Positions 34,476 through 46,730 are shown, numbered from the stretch's first letter. The stretch is 64,000 bases of DNA from Schistocerca nitens (GCF_023898315.1 NC_064621.1:127160521-127224520); one strand, 5' to 3'. Notes: generated from the letters alone by a model not told the origin. Made by a program: numbers and translations.

Positions 34476-34841
34476 GGTCCGTATTGTCTGGCAGAGCGTA
34501 TTGAAGAAAGTGAGTTTAGAAGAGCAATTCCAGTGTCTCATGTGCTGTCTTTGTATATTCCCCATCCTCCTTCCTCAACGTACCTCCTGGATTGGTTGGT
34601 ACTCTAATGCGAATCTTGTGAAGTTTGGTTTGTGCAGCCGTGCCCTCTACTTCCTCGTACTTCCAGGATGCCTCCTTTGCTTGTCTTATTGCAAGGTTGT
34701 AGTTGACAAGGGCCTCACAATATTTAGCCTATTGTCCTTTACGTCTCGCTATATTAAACAGTCTCTGTACCTGTTTTCTTTGCTTTTCCAGTTCGTTATT
34801 CCACCAAGGAACACTCATATTTGTGCACTTCCTGGTGATTG

Positions 34842-34980
34842 TCCACTAGAACTTAGAACTACTTAAACCTAACTAATCTAAGGACATCACACACATCCAT
34901 GGCCGGGGCAGGATTCTAACCCGCGCGGTCGCACGGTTCCAGACTGTAGCTCCTAGAACCGCTCGGCCACCGTGGCCGGC
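34842..34980 (-). mobile_element. SINE family A fragment inside the LINE
   Basis: Reverse-oriented copy with the head complete (ending GTGGCCGGCC at the right) but lacking the first 60 or so bases of its tail. The B-box complement reads GGATTCTAACCC, one base off. It lies between the endonuclease and RT regions of the LINE. A target-site duplication was not found, so a deletion after insertion is likely. Confidence 0.85.
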
Positions 34981-35466
34981 CATTCCCATTTAAACCTTGA
35001 ATTTAATGTAAATGTAGTCTGATGAGGATGGCTCCAACACCACATACCATTGTTTGACATAGCTACCCATCGTCATGGGACCAAATGTTATGTCAATTAC
35101 TTCTTCCCATCTGCTATTCCTGAATGTAGCTTCATTGCCTCTATTCAGGACCTCTAAGTAGTTAGCTAAAAGAAATTCAAGAAGGTACTCACCTCTACTG
35201 TTGGTGTCCTTGCTGCCCCATATTAGGTTGTGGGCATTGGCGTCGTATCTCACCAGTAGATGATCACCTTGCTGATGGCAAGTCTCTACCAGTCTCCTTA
35301 CCTCCAAGGGAGGTGGAGAGCTGTCTCCATGAGAAAGGTATGCTGAGGCCAAAATAATTTCCCTCATGATACCTTTCTCACATTGCTGCATTTTAATTGT
35401 CACTAAGTCCCTAGACCAGGAATCCATCATTGCCATGAAAGAAATGCCTTTCTTACATAGATGCAT
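34981..35466 (-). pseudogene. LINE ORF2 endonuclease (EEP type), C-terminal part
   Basis: The open frame of 158 codons contains ILASAYLSHGDSSPPP, LLVRYDANAHNLIWGSKDTN and RGEYLLEFLLANYLEVL. These are the central and C-terminal blocks of an apurinic-type endonuclease, including the D.N.H/W.S segment. NEATFRNSRWEEVIDITFG follows. The usual N-terminal metal-binding Asn/Glu region falls in other frames. It would nick the chromosomal target before reverse transcription. Confidence 0.78.
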
Positions 35467-35637
35467 GTAAGATCAGATTACCTCCAGTGCCTCCGAGGCC
35501 CGATACACCCCCTTTGTGTAAATAAGGTTCTAGTATCAGGGCCATGTCCACTTCCTGTCTCCCCAGGCAGCGCCTCAGGGCAGCAGAGGCCCCTTTACTT
35601 TGCTATAGATTCATCTGCAGCACCTCCAAGCTCCTTC

Positions 35638-36625
35638 TTACTGCCATCTTTGAGGACTTTGAGAACCCTGAGAGAACCCTAAAAACAGTTTCAGTTCCTG
35701 CTCCCGCATCGCCCTCAGAGAGTTCTCACCAACCTCCACCACCAGGGTTCGTCCTTCCAGAGCAACCTTCTGTTTAATCACTCTCCAGTCTTCTGTCGAG
35801 ACTTTTGGGTTCTGGGCCCCTATTTTCCGGAACCGAGTCTTGGGAGGGACTTCCTTAAAGATCTTAGGTACCCACAATGATATCTTTGCGGTCTTAAGAA
35901 GTTCCACTGCCATCTTGACCAGCAGCTTCGCATCTTCCCATGGAGATATCATGGCCACCCTGTCCTTGAGCCATTCTGCTGTGTGCAGCTCGACAAAACT
36001 GAGTGCACCCGATCTAGACAGACCTTCCTGAAGTTGAGACCTGGGCCAGCATACCCCCCCCCTCTGCCCCTCCCCCCAAATATTTTCAAAGAGGGCCATC
36101 TGTACTAGTTCCTCCTGCTGCGAGGTGATGGCCACCAGTGGATAACCTTCCTGTATAACTGCCATGCTAAAATCCGAGACTGTAGTACTATAGGTCTGTT
36201 TCCCTATTTCTTGCCTTTTTTCTGGACTCGCTTATCCCGGGAGGAGGGAGTCTGATTCCTCCCTTATCCACTTACTACCTGCCATTGACGTTGTGGGGGT
36301 CTGCATGTCCCCCTTCAACCTGACTTTTTTCCTGGGGGTCTTAGGTTCTAGTCCCTTTACTTTCCTCCACTTGTTTTTAGGAAGCCATTTTTTCCCTTCC
36401 TTTTTCCTCTTATCGTTGAGTAGCTTCCTCCTCTGGGCCCCAGACAAGTCTTTGATCTTAATCTGGTCTAGCTTCTCGGTTACAGTTCCTACTTCTGCCT
36501 CAGGTCTAGACCCTGATTCAATAGTGGGAATGGCTTCCATCGGTTCTGTCCCCGATATTTGGGTATCTGAGGTCTCCATTTGCCCCTCAGTTCCTTTATC
36601 TTTGTTTTCTATAATCGTATCCATA
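35638..36625 (-). pseudogene. LINE ORF1 region
   Basis: Two frames remain. The first, 36624-36232, is a charged N-terminal segment with AQRRKLLNDKRKKEGKKW and the basic stretch KTPRKKVRLKG. The second, 36165-35638, is a more structured 175-codon part with LVQMALFENIWGE, AEWLKDRVAMISPWEDAKL and GENSLRAMREQELKLF. No CCHC knuckle is seen. Its position just upstream of the endonuclease fits ORF1, an RNA-binding chaperone in related LINEs; the sequence itself is not specific enough for a firm domain call. Confidence 0.6.
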
Positions 36626-36930
36626 TTGGTCCCACGAGATTTGGGGATCTAGAAGGTCCACACCACGAGTACCCCATGCTAATTACTGAGGAAGGTCCCC
36701 TGGTATCTCTGAGGCTGCGTTTGCGACACATCTTCCCATGTGCCCCACACCACTCAGTACGGATCGCATCACACCTTGCGTTGGGTCAGGGAATAGGGTA
36801 GAACTAGGAGTGGATAGGGAAGATGGGATGTTGTGGGACACTCTGATCCATCGGCTGAGGCCTTTCCGGCAGTAGCCCTCAGCTTCCCACGGATACGAAA
36901 GCCTCTCCACCTGCACGGACAGGACTTTGT

Positions 36931-37346
36931 CAAGGTAGTGTGCCCCGGAGAGGTCGTCTGTCTTACTGTGACACGGTACTCATTCCCCATGTGCGTATTT
37001 TCATTTATATCGGCGACCGCACGGAATTGCGCAGATGGAGGAATTTTAGAACGAGAGAATATTCGGGGAACGGAATGGAATGTCGTTTCTCCACCTGAAA
37101 TCTCAACGAGTACGTGTGGGGAGCGATGGGCTGACGAACTGCAGCACGTCAACAGTCACCAATGAACATCCGAGACTTGTCAACCCTTAACTCCTTACCA
37201 AACTTGTAGCCAGCACGGCAGCACGTCGTAGAGCATGCATTGCTGTGCATAGTGATCACACACCTTAGTAAGAATCATATCCCGCTTTTCGTAACGACCA
37301 TAGGACAATCATGAATCGCATTTACTTCAGTGAAATTATTATCTTT
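36931..37346. other. Spacer between LINE 5' end and LTR element
   Basis: Part may still be LINE 5' untranslated region. The 110-codon plus frame at 36833-37165 has no recognisable motif. Confidence 0.35.
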
Positions 37347-37946
37347 TGTAAGTAGGCAGTTTAGGTTTTTATATTGGTAACGCCATGTAGCGCTCTGTAT
37401 GAAAACCACTGGCTGTGCTGTGTGCAGTCTTTGGGTGGTTTGCATTGTTGTTGGCCATTGTAGTGTTTGGCAGTTGGCTGTTAACAGCGTGTAGCGTTGC
37501 GCAGTTGGAGGTGAGCCTCCAGCAGTGGTGGATGTGGGGAGAGAGATGGCGGAGTTGTGAGAGCGGATGATCTGGACAGAGACAGTAACTTTGTATGACT
37601 GGATGTCATGAACAGATATATATAATATGACTTTTGAACAATATTAAGGTAAATACATTGTTTTTTCTCTATCAAAATCTTTCATTTGCTAACTATGCCT
37701 ATCAGTAGTTAGTGCCTTCAGTAGTTTGAATCTTTTATTTAGCTGGAAGTAGTGGCGCTCGCTGTATTGCTGTAGCTTGAGTAACGAAGATTTTTGGTGA
37801 GGTAAGTGATTTGTGAAAGGTATAGGTTAATGTTAGTCAGGGCCATTCTTTTGTAGGGATTTTTGAAAGTCAGATTGTGTTGCGCTAAAAATAATGTGTG
37901 TCAGTTTAAGCACAGTCCTGTATAATATTTCTAAGGGGACGTTACA
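37347..37946 (+). repeat. 5' LTR (600 bp)
   Basis: Starts TGTAAGTAGGC and ends GACGTTACA, the canonical TG...CA. It differs from the 3' LTR at about 15-17 positions by eye, so the element is not very recent. CTTT precedes it at 37343-37346. Confidence 0.95.
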
Positions 37947-37967
37947 TACGGCGACCCTGCCAGAATA
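37947..37967 (+). other. Primer-binding site, tRNA-Arg-like
   Basis: GGCGACCCTGCCAGAAT follows three bases after the LTR. It resembles the complement of an arginine tRNA 3' end (consensus TGGCGACC...), with the leading T changed. This fits minus-strand priming as in Ty3/gypsy-type elements. The tRNA identity is from memory. Confidence 0.6.
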
Positions 37968-38243
37968 CCTCACTGGTATCTTCTGATTTTTCCTTGTAGT
38001 TTGTGCAATTAGTGCAGCCTTTGTTTATTGCTAGCGCGTAATTGTAGAGAGAATTTCTTTTGTAGTTGTAGTTTTTCATTGTTGTAAAACAGTTGTGGCA
38101 TTCATGTAGATTTGCACCAAGTATTTCGCAGCTGCGCTTGCAATTAACTAGATATAATTTTCAGTGCTATGTTAATGTGTTTTCTTATTTTTGCTCTTCA
38201 AATTGTACTGTTCTCTGTTATCGTGTGAAATATTGTGACAATA

Positions 38244-40756
38244 ATGGCGTGTGAAAAACGTTACACTAGGCTCCAAAGTAAACTGAGAAATAATAGTGAC
38301 GACGAGCATAGCTTATCAGCACCACTGTGTAATGAATTAACAGACATTCAAAGTAGTAATTTGGTAATTGTGCATAGGGAAATGGAGCGGGCGGCAAATA
38401 ATGGCGTAGACAGTGAAACAATTAGAGAACAGGGAAGCATTATCGATCGATCGGTCGGCAATAGCTCGCCTCAAGAATCCGAAATGACAGGCACAATCTT
38501 GCAAATACTGTAAATTCAGGTTTTGGGTCCTCACCGTTTTCTCAGATAAGTCAAGACACATTTTCTGCTTGTCAAAATGTGAATGTTGCCGGTACAAATT
38601 CACTGCCGAAAAGCACTGAGGAACATGTTTCAGACACCAGTGCATTGTTATTACAATTAATACAACAAATGGGACAAACACAGCAAAAGCTTCAAAAGTT
38701 AGACACAATCGAACAAAATCTTCGAAAGTTAGAGACAATGGAACAAAATCTTCAAAAGTTAGACACAATGGAACAAAATCAGAGACAAACACAGCAAAAG
38801 CTTCAAAAGTTAGACACAATGGAACAAAATCTTCGGAAGTTAGACACCACGCTTGAGCAAACACATGAAGATTTAACTACTGAGTTACATAACATTGAAT
38901 CGAAATGTCAAAAAATCTGTAATGACGTAAAAACACAAATTTGTGAGCATTTTCAGCCTATTTTTTCGCGGCATGAAAAGGCATTACAGAATCACGAAGC
39001 AGCCATAAAAGAACTGCAAACTATTGTTCATGAAAATCATGAGACCTTGCAAGCTAAAATTGACTCAGTTCCATCTACCGATTCGGTTACGCAACTTGCA
39101 AAAACTCAGGAAAACTTAAAGGACACAGTAGATACTCTGAAAATTGGTTCAGAAAGACACATGGAGGAAATTAGTTCATTATCAGAGAAAGTAGTTGAAC
39201 TTTCGGATCAGCTAAATAATTTATCTACGAAGGTATATGATAACCTGAATGACACAAAACCGGTAGTCTTTAATGACACAGAAGAGTGCGAACAAATTAG
39301 GAAATTCAAACAAAATCAGAATCAAATTAATACGCAACACCAAACAGAAATCCGGGAAGTACAAGATCAATTGGCACAAGTAATACAAAAATTACAAATT
39401 TCAGAGGACGCTCGCGCTCCAACACAGGAAGAGGGACTTAGAAATACGGAAAAGCCGCAAAATAATAACACAGGGCATTTCTGAAGTTATGAAAGAAATT
39501 GGAAATGTGCACCGAATTTTGAGATGGAACCGCCGACACGACGTAACAATGACCGATATGCGACTCGCCGACACGATGATTTGGACAATAAGCTGTTCTT
39601 TACTACACGTAAATTCAAAACATTTAAGAATTCTGGCAACGACATTCATCCACAAGCGTGGCTTCATCAATTCTCTCATTGTTTTCCTCCCAACTGGTCA
39701 TTAGAGCACAGATTAGAATTTATGTGTGGCTACTTAGAGAATGAACCAGCTGTAAGAATGCGATCGGTCATTCACGATTGCCACAGTGAAGGAGAATTTT
39801 ACCATGCCTTCCTCTCAGCATATTGGTCTCAAGCTACAGAAGAGCGAGTAAAACATAGCATCATAATGATGAAACATTTCGAACAATCTGAATTTTCCAG
39901 TCTTGTGAAATATTTTGAAGACATGCTGCACAAGAATCAGTACCTGTCAAACCCGTACAGCCCCTCATAACTCATCCGCATTTGCTTAATCAAATTACCT
40001 GAACATTTACGACACATTATTTTGGTAGGACGTTGCAAAGACGACATTGAAGCTTTTCAGGGACTGTTACAAGAATTGGAAATTGACACTGACAATCGCG
40101 GAACTCGAAAACAGGAGCACAACAATTACAGGTCACATCAGTCGCAATTCCGCGATGAAAGAAATAATGACTGGACACAACAATGCTATTCTTACAACAC
40201 AAATCGTGACCAAAACAGACACCAGCCGTATGACAACCGTTGGCAGAGTAGTAATAATTACAGAGAAAGATCGCATTTCCATAGTAATGAATATGACAGA
40301 GACAATCATAGAAACAGACAATATGGCAACAGAACTATTATTATCACGGGAGACAGAATAACTTCAGACGCAACGGTCCACTGTGCAGTGATAATTCAGG
40401 GAGAAATTCTCCACCACCTTACGGACAAGAAAGTAACTACAGGAACTACCGAAATGACGACAGACGATATAATCATAACGACAGACCTGAATTTCATCAG
40501 AACTGGTGGGATTCAAACAGCGCTGGGCTCTCTCGGCAAGGTGAATTTGTAGAAGTTAGGTCTGCTAATCCTAATAACGACGCGCGCCAACAAAGAGACA
40601 GACAGTGACTCGCACCGCAGGCAGCCGCGTGCGCCGGCTGGCTCAGAGAAAAATAACATAGGTGCTAACCTTGAGAAAACTTCCAGTATTCTTTACCGAC
40701 GTATACCACATGATAATTGCATTGAAGTTGAAACTCTGCGTACTAGGAAGAGTTAA
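38244..40756 (+). pseudogene. gag of LTR retrotransposon, broken
   Basis: The ATG at 38244 opens a frame to about 38490, where a one-base shift leads into 38579-39484. This part is a long coiled coil built from repeats of KLQKLDTMEQN and LRKLDT. A TGA at 39482-39484 lies in the frame, which then resumes to 39970 with HPQAWLHQFSHCFPPNWSLE and ENEPAVRMRSVIHDCH, a capsid-like gag domain, followed by VKHSIIMMKHFEQSEF. A TAA at 39968-39970 interrupts it. The same frame continues with LIRICLIKLPEHLRHII and an Asn/Arg/Asp/Tyr-rich tail, with further shifts near 40330 and 40600 and an end at TAA 40754-40756 after ETLRTRKS. No CCHC knuckle is visible; the basic tail may replace it for RNA binding. Gag would form the particle that packages element RNA. 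Confidence 0.8.
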
Positions 40757-43700
40757 GGTTTACACCACATTTCATATGCAAAACCGTTTATTCAAAGATA
40801 ATCAGCTTTTTAACTTTGTCTTTGCCATATAACTTTTCACTTCACATTTCTAGTATGCATTGTCAGACTTAGAAACTGTTATCATGCAACAATATTTGAA
40901 GTTAAATATCCAATCAAGAACCAAGAGAACTTATTTAAACAGAAATTACGAATGCATTGTTATAGTGAACAGACATCACAGTGTTATTGTGTGTGTACAT
41001 GCTTGCTTGTTAGTTGCACGATTACGTAATGACTATAAGGCTTACATACTTAGAACATATACTGGTACTGCTAATGAGATTTTAATGCAACATTTTGGTT
41101 TACTTGAAAATACATTCTGGATTTAAAGTACTTTCAGTGGGATACCAGATGACACAGTGGTTAGTTTATGTGACAGCTACACGATTTTATCACGACACAA
41201 CTAATGAGTGACAATTTACAATGTTGCTTTTGCTGTGTTTCTGTTTTATATCTGTATTATTCTGGAAAGTAAAACAGGTTTTAGTAGCAACTTTTGTGGT
41301 ATAGCTGCAATGAGACTGCTTTTTCCGTAGCACAACAATACGTTGCAGCACAGTACTTTCTTCATCACCGCAATAAGCGTAATAACTAAGATATCTATAC
41401 GCAAAGCATTTCACTTTTTTTTATCTTGAGGTAAGTACATCGGCATCTGCAGAACTTAGCTTTCGGAGGACGGTAACTAGGACACTTTCACAGAGATTAT
41501 CTTACAACAAGACACACAGTTTATCGCTACAGTACACGTATTTGAGTGATTAAGTTTGTACTTAAATCATTCATTTTTAAAGATATTTGAAGTACAATTA
41601 TACAAAGGTTTTCCGTGATACATTTCATTCCATTGCTGTAATCTGTAACACCTGAGGTTATAATTACATTAACCCTCAGGGGGGTACACGCCTACTTTGT
41701 GTACCATGTGTTTGACAAGCACAAGGAGCCCTAGCTAATATGGTATTTGCTTATACAACTTTACACATCGATACCATATTCCTCTAACACGGAATTACAC
41801 AGCTATCTGATTATTTAACAGAGAAACAAACTTTTTTTTACTACGTCAGTGACACATGTTTACGCAATTACACAGTTGGGTAACTTCACACTTATGAAAT
41901 TGTATTTTGTCTGTACTTTGTGAACTGTTCGTATTTTTTCGGAACCATTGTGATACTATGAGAGCTTTGAATGATGTATTTGGTAAGGGAGCATGATTTT
42001 AAAGTACGTTTGAGGTAGATGACACTATTGAAATGAGCAGAGAATTTTTTTAGGTTTTGACACTATTGCAGAAAGCTACGACGTTTTTGAGATTTGACTG
42101 AGGTGTAATGATGTTATTTTTATGACGACGATGTGTATTATGCTGTTGCGGTATGTTTATGATCAATAAGATGATGCTACCATATATGAGGAATTTGATT
42201 ATGCTACGTATTTATTATGATGAAATATTGAAGAAGTGTCGACGAATATGTATATGAATAATGAGTAGTGGTTAGGGACTCTGATTTGTGGAAAAGGATG
42301 TATGAAACCAAGAATCGTACTTTAAGAGTTATGAAATGTGTGTAAATGTGCGAATGTATCACAATGCCGATGAAAACTTTTTGAACACTGTTATATTCAT
42401 AGGATTTTGTTTCTACACATTTGCAACGCTTATTCTCGACCTGTGAAATTTTTTTGTATGAGACTGTCACTGTAATGCAAACTGGTGTCGTAAATATTTC
42501 AGTAAGAAAGTTAAGTGACCAGCTTCACGTAATGAGTCGTGGGCACCCAGCTGCGAGACAGTCGCCTGGAAAAAATCCATTAATGTGTGCCTCTCAGAGG
42601 CACAGGTGAAAAAAAAGGGGGCCATTATCCTTGCTATTGACATTCCTTTGTAGAAAGCATCGCAAATACGACACACTCAAACTTGAAAACATATGATAAC
42701 ACTGTGGAGCTCTTAAGTTATGATATTTACTGAAATGCCTAATGAAATGACGAGAAATATTTTTGTGTCTATACACCTGATTATGACTACTGTCTTTCTA
42801 GTTTAGAGATTTTTTTACTATCTTATGAAATGCCATATGGCTAATGAATGATGTTTCATGCCTTCCTTTGTACATATTTGCTCATTTTCTTTAATATCTA
42901 GTTTCTAGCTGCGCTGCAGCATTGGTTATTATAAAATTTAATAGATGTACTAATATCAGTATTTTCTGTCTACAGACCCAGTACAGAATACTTTTATGAT
43001 GTACTTTCTTAGAAAAGAGAGCACATATAGACATTTTCCTTCACAGGAATTGAATAAATAATTTTTTTAATGACTTCGTAACTTTCTTGCAGAGTAAGTT
43101 TTTGTGATGCATCACTTTAGTGTTAAGATGTGACATAGGTATTAAAAATGGCCATTTTTACTGTAATATTTTTTCTGCTTGAGATATGTCATGTTTAGGT
43201 ATAAGTTATTGCATTTGCTGCTGCTGTTTGCCAGGCATAGTTCTACTGAATTTTACATTGAATTAAGCTAGTTTTACTACTGATTTATTTTTCTTGTTGC
43301 TGCACATTGGCTCATATTAGTTGTAATGTTGCATTTGCTCTGTTACTGTAGATTTACTGTAGCTTGCTTTCACAATTTCCATTTTTTTCATTGCTATTTG
43401 TATTAATTGTTTTATTATTTTTATTAGTTTAGCATCTGAGCTCAGTAGATTTAAGTTAGCTGAAGAGGGGGTAGATTATATAAGAGAATGAGTTGCAATG
43501 AATTGGAAGAAATGCATTGAGAAGTTATACGAAAAAAGTACAGAAAGCAGGTATAGATAGGACTTTTTGGGAATAATGATGAACAAAGGGAGATCTCCAA
43601 GAAAAAAAAGGTTTTGTTTGCAAAATACTGCAGTACCAAATGTTACACTGAAAACAAACCCTATCCTTTCCGCCTGTGTTATTCTACTATGTGTTTGTGT

Positions 43701-44896
43701 ACTCTTGTATATTTGTGTTTTTCTTGTCTTTATGTGTTTATCTGATGAGAATTACATTGTAGAATATTTCTGATAATGTTATTTACTTTGGAGAGATGTT
43801 TAGACATTATTTATTCTGTTTTGTTTTAATGCTCATGTGTGAAGTTGATGTTTCGAAAGTTATTCTGATCTTTTATGTATGTACTTATGTCATAATTCTT
43901 GTAACACTGGTGTACATGTTTATTTCAATTATTTTGTAAAGCCTGCATTACCACAAATGTTATCTGTATTGTTATGTTCTTTAATTTTGTATTTTGCACC
44001 TTTGTTATTGTATTCTCATGTTATAATATTGTAATTGACACCAGTTCATCAAATTAAGTAACTTGTAAGCATTCATTTCACTGCACACATTTCTGTTGGT
44101 CATAGTATATGCGCAATATGTGAAAAAAAGAGGACTGTTAATGTTTGCACATGTGTTGATAATTCAGCAAGGGACTGGATAACAGCATTGCCGGTTCGAA
44201 GGACATTTCCAAAAACTTTGTGAGTGCACAAGTGGTGGTTTATGGACTTGCTATATTCTCCGCAAGACTCTTCGATGGTGATTGTGTACCTGCACAGTCG
44301 CAACAGATGGCTGCTGGCTGTCTCTACAAGGACTACAGTGGGTCTGCACCTTTGATGACCCACCAATACCATTATTTCTACAAGGACTGCAGTTGGTCTG
44401 TACCTTTGATGACCCACCAATACCATTATTCCTACAAGGACTGCAGTGGGTCTGCACCTCTGGTGGCCCACCAATGCCATACTATCTACCAGGACTACAG
44501 TGGGTCTGCTCTGTGATGACCTACCTACCAATATTCGTCAAAACTTCGACTGACTCTCCTGTGGGTTTTCTCTGTTGTGGCCCATTACCTGTGTGCATGT
44601 CAAGAGTCAGCACTGTCTTTCCGTTGGAAGGACAACACTACTTCTTCAAGACTGCATGGAAATCCACTACTTCCGTGTGCATTTTCTTTTACTGCTCAGA
44701 CTTTGAGAAAAAAAAACACTGCAATTTTACTGTGATGAATGATCAGGGCTGTCGTTATGGACTGTGAGAAAATTTTAGCTTTTGACCTACATTGTATCAA
44801 TAAGTGTGTGCATTTGATTTCTTTGTTATTGTAATTATAAAAATTTTTTTTCAAATCTGTATTGGCCACTGCCCAAAACAATTTGTAAAATTTTTT
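40757..44896 (+). other. LTR element internal region without pol
   Basis: Roughly 4.1 kb between gag and the polypurine tract. Reading all frames I found no protease, RT, RNase H or integrase motif, only short frames (longest credible 88 codons at 40860). Composition is T-rich and near-uniform. The element therefore looks non-autonomous, like the long-internal gag-only or LARD type. Decay of an ancestral pol is a less likely alternative, because gag remains readable. Confidence 0.7.
44324..44535 (+). repeat. 54-bp tandem repeat, about 4 units
   Basis: Units starting CTACAAGGACTGCAGTGGG recur at 44324, 44378, 44432 and 44486 with exact 54-bp spacing and about 10-20 percent divergence. The length is a multiple of three, which explains the open frames on both strands at 44100-44767. 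It lies in the 3' non-coding part of the LTR element. Confidence 0.9.
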
Positions 44897-44912
44897 GTGG
44901 GGAGCATGGGGG
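44897..44912 (+). other. Polypurine tract
   Basis: GTGGGGAGCATGGGGG lies directly before the 3' LTR, separated by CTA. It is the expected primer for plus-strand synthesis, with two non-purine interruptions. Confidence 0.75.
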
Positions 44913-44915
44913 CTA

Positions 44916-45516
44916 TGTAAGTAGGCAGTTTAGGTTTTTATATTGGTAACGCCACGTAGCGCTCTGTATGAAAATCACTGGCTGTGCTGTGTGCAGTCTG
45001 TGGCTGGTTTGCATTGTTGTTGGCCATTGTAGTGTTGGGCAGTTGGCTGTTAACAGCGCGTAGCATTGCGCAGTTGGAGGTGAGCCGCCAGCAGTGGTGG
45101 ATGTGGGGAGAGAGATGGCGGAGTTGTGAGAGCGGATGATCTGGACAGAGACAGTAACTTTGTATGACTGGATGTCATGAACTGATACACATAATATGAC
45201 TTTTGAACAATATTAAGGTAAATACATTGTTTTTTCTCTATCAAAATCTTTCATTTGCTAACTACGCCTATCAGTAGTTAGTGCCTTCAGTAGTTTGAAT
45301 CTTTTATTTAGCTGGCAGTAGTGGCGCTCGCTGTATTGCTGTAGCTTGAGTAACGAAGATTTTTGGTGAGGTAAGTGATATGTGAAAGGTATAGGTTAAT
45401 GTTAGTCAGGGCCATTCTTTTGTAGGGATTTTTGAAAGTCAGATTGCGTTGCGCTAAAAAATATTGTGTGTCAGTTTAAGCACAGTCCTGTATAATATTT
45501 CTAAGGGGACGTTACA
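44916..45516 (+). repeat. 3' LTR (601 bp)
   Basis: TGTAAGTAGGC to GACGTTACA, matching the 5' LTR over its full length with about 97 percent identity by eye. The base after it does not repeat the 5' flank: TATGG follows here, while CTTT precedes the 5' LTR. Confidence 0.95.
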
Positions 45517-45522
45517 TATGGA

Positions 45523-45645
45523 CCAACACTACAATGGCCAACAACAATGCAAACCAGCCACAGACTGCACACAGCACAGCCAGTGATTTTCATACAGAGC
45601 GCTACGTGGCATTACCAATATAAAAACCTAAACAGCCTACTTACA
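45523..45645 (-). repeat. Inverted copy of the LTR U3 end (123 bp)
   Basis: The reverse complement of the first 123 bp of the LTR, ending CTACTTACA. It shares the 3' LTR's private variants, with only about two differences from it. The next four bases, CTTT at 45646-45649, equal the CTTT before the 5' LTR. Confidence 0.93.
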
Positions 45646-45649
45646 CTTT

Positions 45650-46067
45650 GAACAAAGTCTTCCCTTTTCTTAGCATTTTTCCTTCAATTATCTTCAGTGC
45701 AGTACAGTAGAGGACAGTACTGTACTATTCTATACTGTAACACTTCTTTCTATGTGGAATCCAACTTTCATTGATTTATGTTACTTGGCAGTGACATTAA
45801 CGCGGAATCTACTTTCATCCTTAAGATTTGCACTCCATACTGCATTACTGGTTCCTACATTTCTCATTTCTACATTGTACTTCTATCTCTACATTAACAA
45901 GCATACTCTGCCAGTCAAATCCTAGGAAAGTCAGTCAAATTTTGTTGCTTCCACTATCAAAGTTACGTCAGAACTGCACGTTTCCCAAATCAAAACTGAA
46001 TGTAACGTAACAGATCCTCAGTATTATTTTCCATTAATCTATATATTATTGATATAGTAGTTATAAA
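45650..46067. other. Gene-free spacer
   Basis: No recognisable coding or repeat content. Confidence 0.45.
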
Positions 46068-46730
46068 CAGGGAGCTGGACAGGAATATGGAAGCACTATG
46101 AGAAATGCTAGCTTGAGCATAAATGCAGGGTCTAACCAAACTTGCAGGTTGCGCTGTTGTGTGTGACCACGAACGCCACAGTAACTTGTATGTACCAATC
46201 GTGGTCAGAATAATGTTCCATGGAGCAGTGCTCATACGATCGGTGCTTTCGTAACCAAGGCAGCTGAAACGTTTGATATTTCGAGAGGCACCATATTGAT
46301 GATTTATATTGCATACATGGAAAGCCACTTGCTATGTCACAACGCCGACGAAAATGCGTATTGAGTGATTCTGACAGACGGTTATTGAAGACGATTGTGA
46401 CGAAAAAGAAGAGGACAAAAGCTGTCAGCACAAGAAAAACACCACCAGAACTTCGTAAGCACGGAATATCAGAGTGGGCTGAAGTTTCAAAACCGCACAT
46501 AGGTGATACAAATGTCAGGAACAGGAAAATGTGGTGCCGAAGACGTAAAACCTGGAATATGGAGCAGTGTACGAAAGTCGGAAGATTCTTGTCGCAGTTT
46601 TTCCAACTTCTGGCAAAGTTTTCGTCCCAAGAGTAAAACATGGATAGGGCTGGTGATGATTTAAGCACCCATATGGTGGTATTCCATGGGCCCCGTGGGT
46701 ACTCTGCAAGGTCACATTATTGCCAAGGAT

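Larger units (their letters stand above)
32115..36930 (-). mobile_element. Near full-length LINE with RNase H (LOA/I-group-like)
   Basis: From high to low coordinates, the minus strand carries a 5' region (about 36930-36630), an ORF1 region, an endonuclease, RT, RNase H and a C-terminal cysteine motif, and ends in a (AATC)n-like tail (plus strand TTGATTGATTGATTTT at 32116). An RNase H domain after RT is typical of I, R1, LOA and related non-LTR clades, and CPQGGVLSPLLW is the form seen in LOA-type elements. Coding parts are broken by stops and shifts and by a SINE at 34842-34980. The 5' limit is inferred from loss of recognisable coding sequence and is not sharp. Confidence 0.78.

Noticed and set aside
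41640-41760. Possible host exon or regulatory block in the LTR interior
   Set aside because: No splice-flanked open frame and no motif; it lies inside the retroelement.
44100-44767. Two overlapping 143- and 161-codon frames on opposite strands
   Set aside because: Both derive from the 54-bp tandem repeat (18 codons) in the non-coding end of the LTR element.
40757-44896. Hidden pol or envelope gene in the LTR element interior
   Set aside because: No protease, RT (YxDD), integrase (HHCC or D,D35E) or membrane-fusion features were found in any frame by eye.
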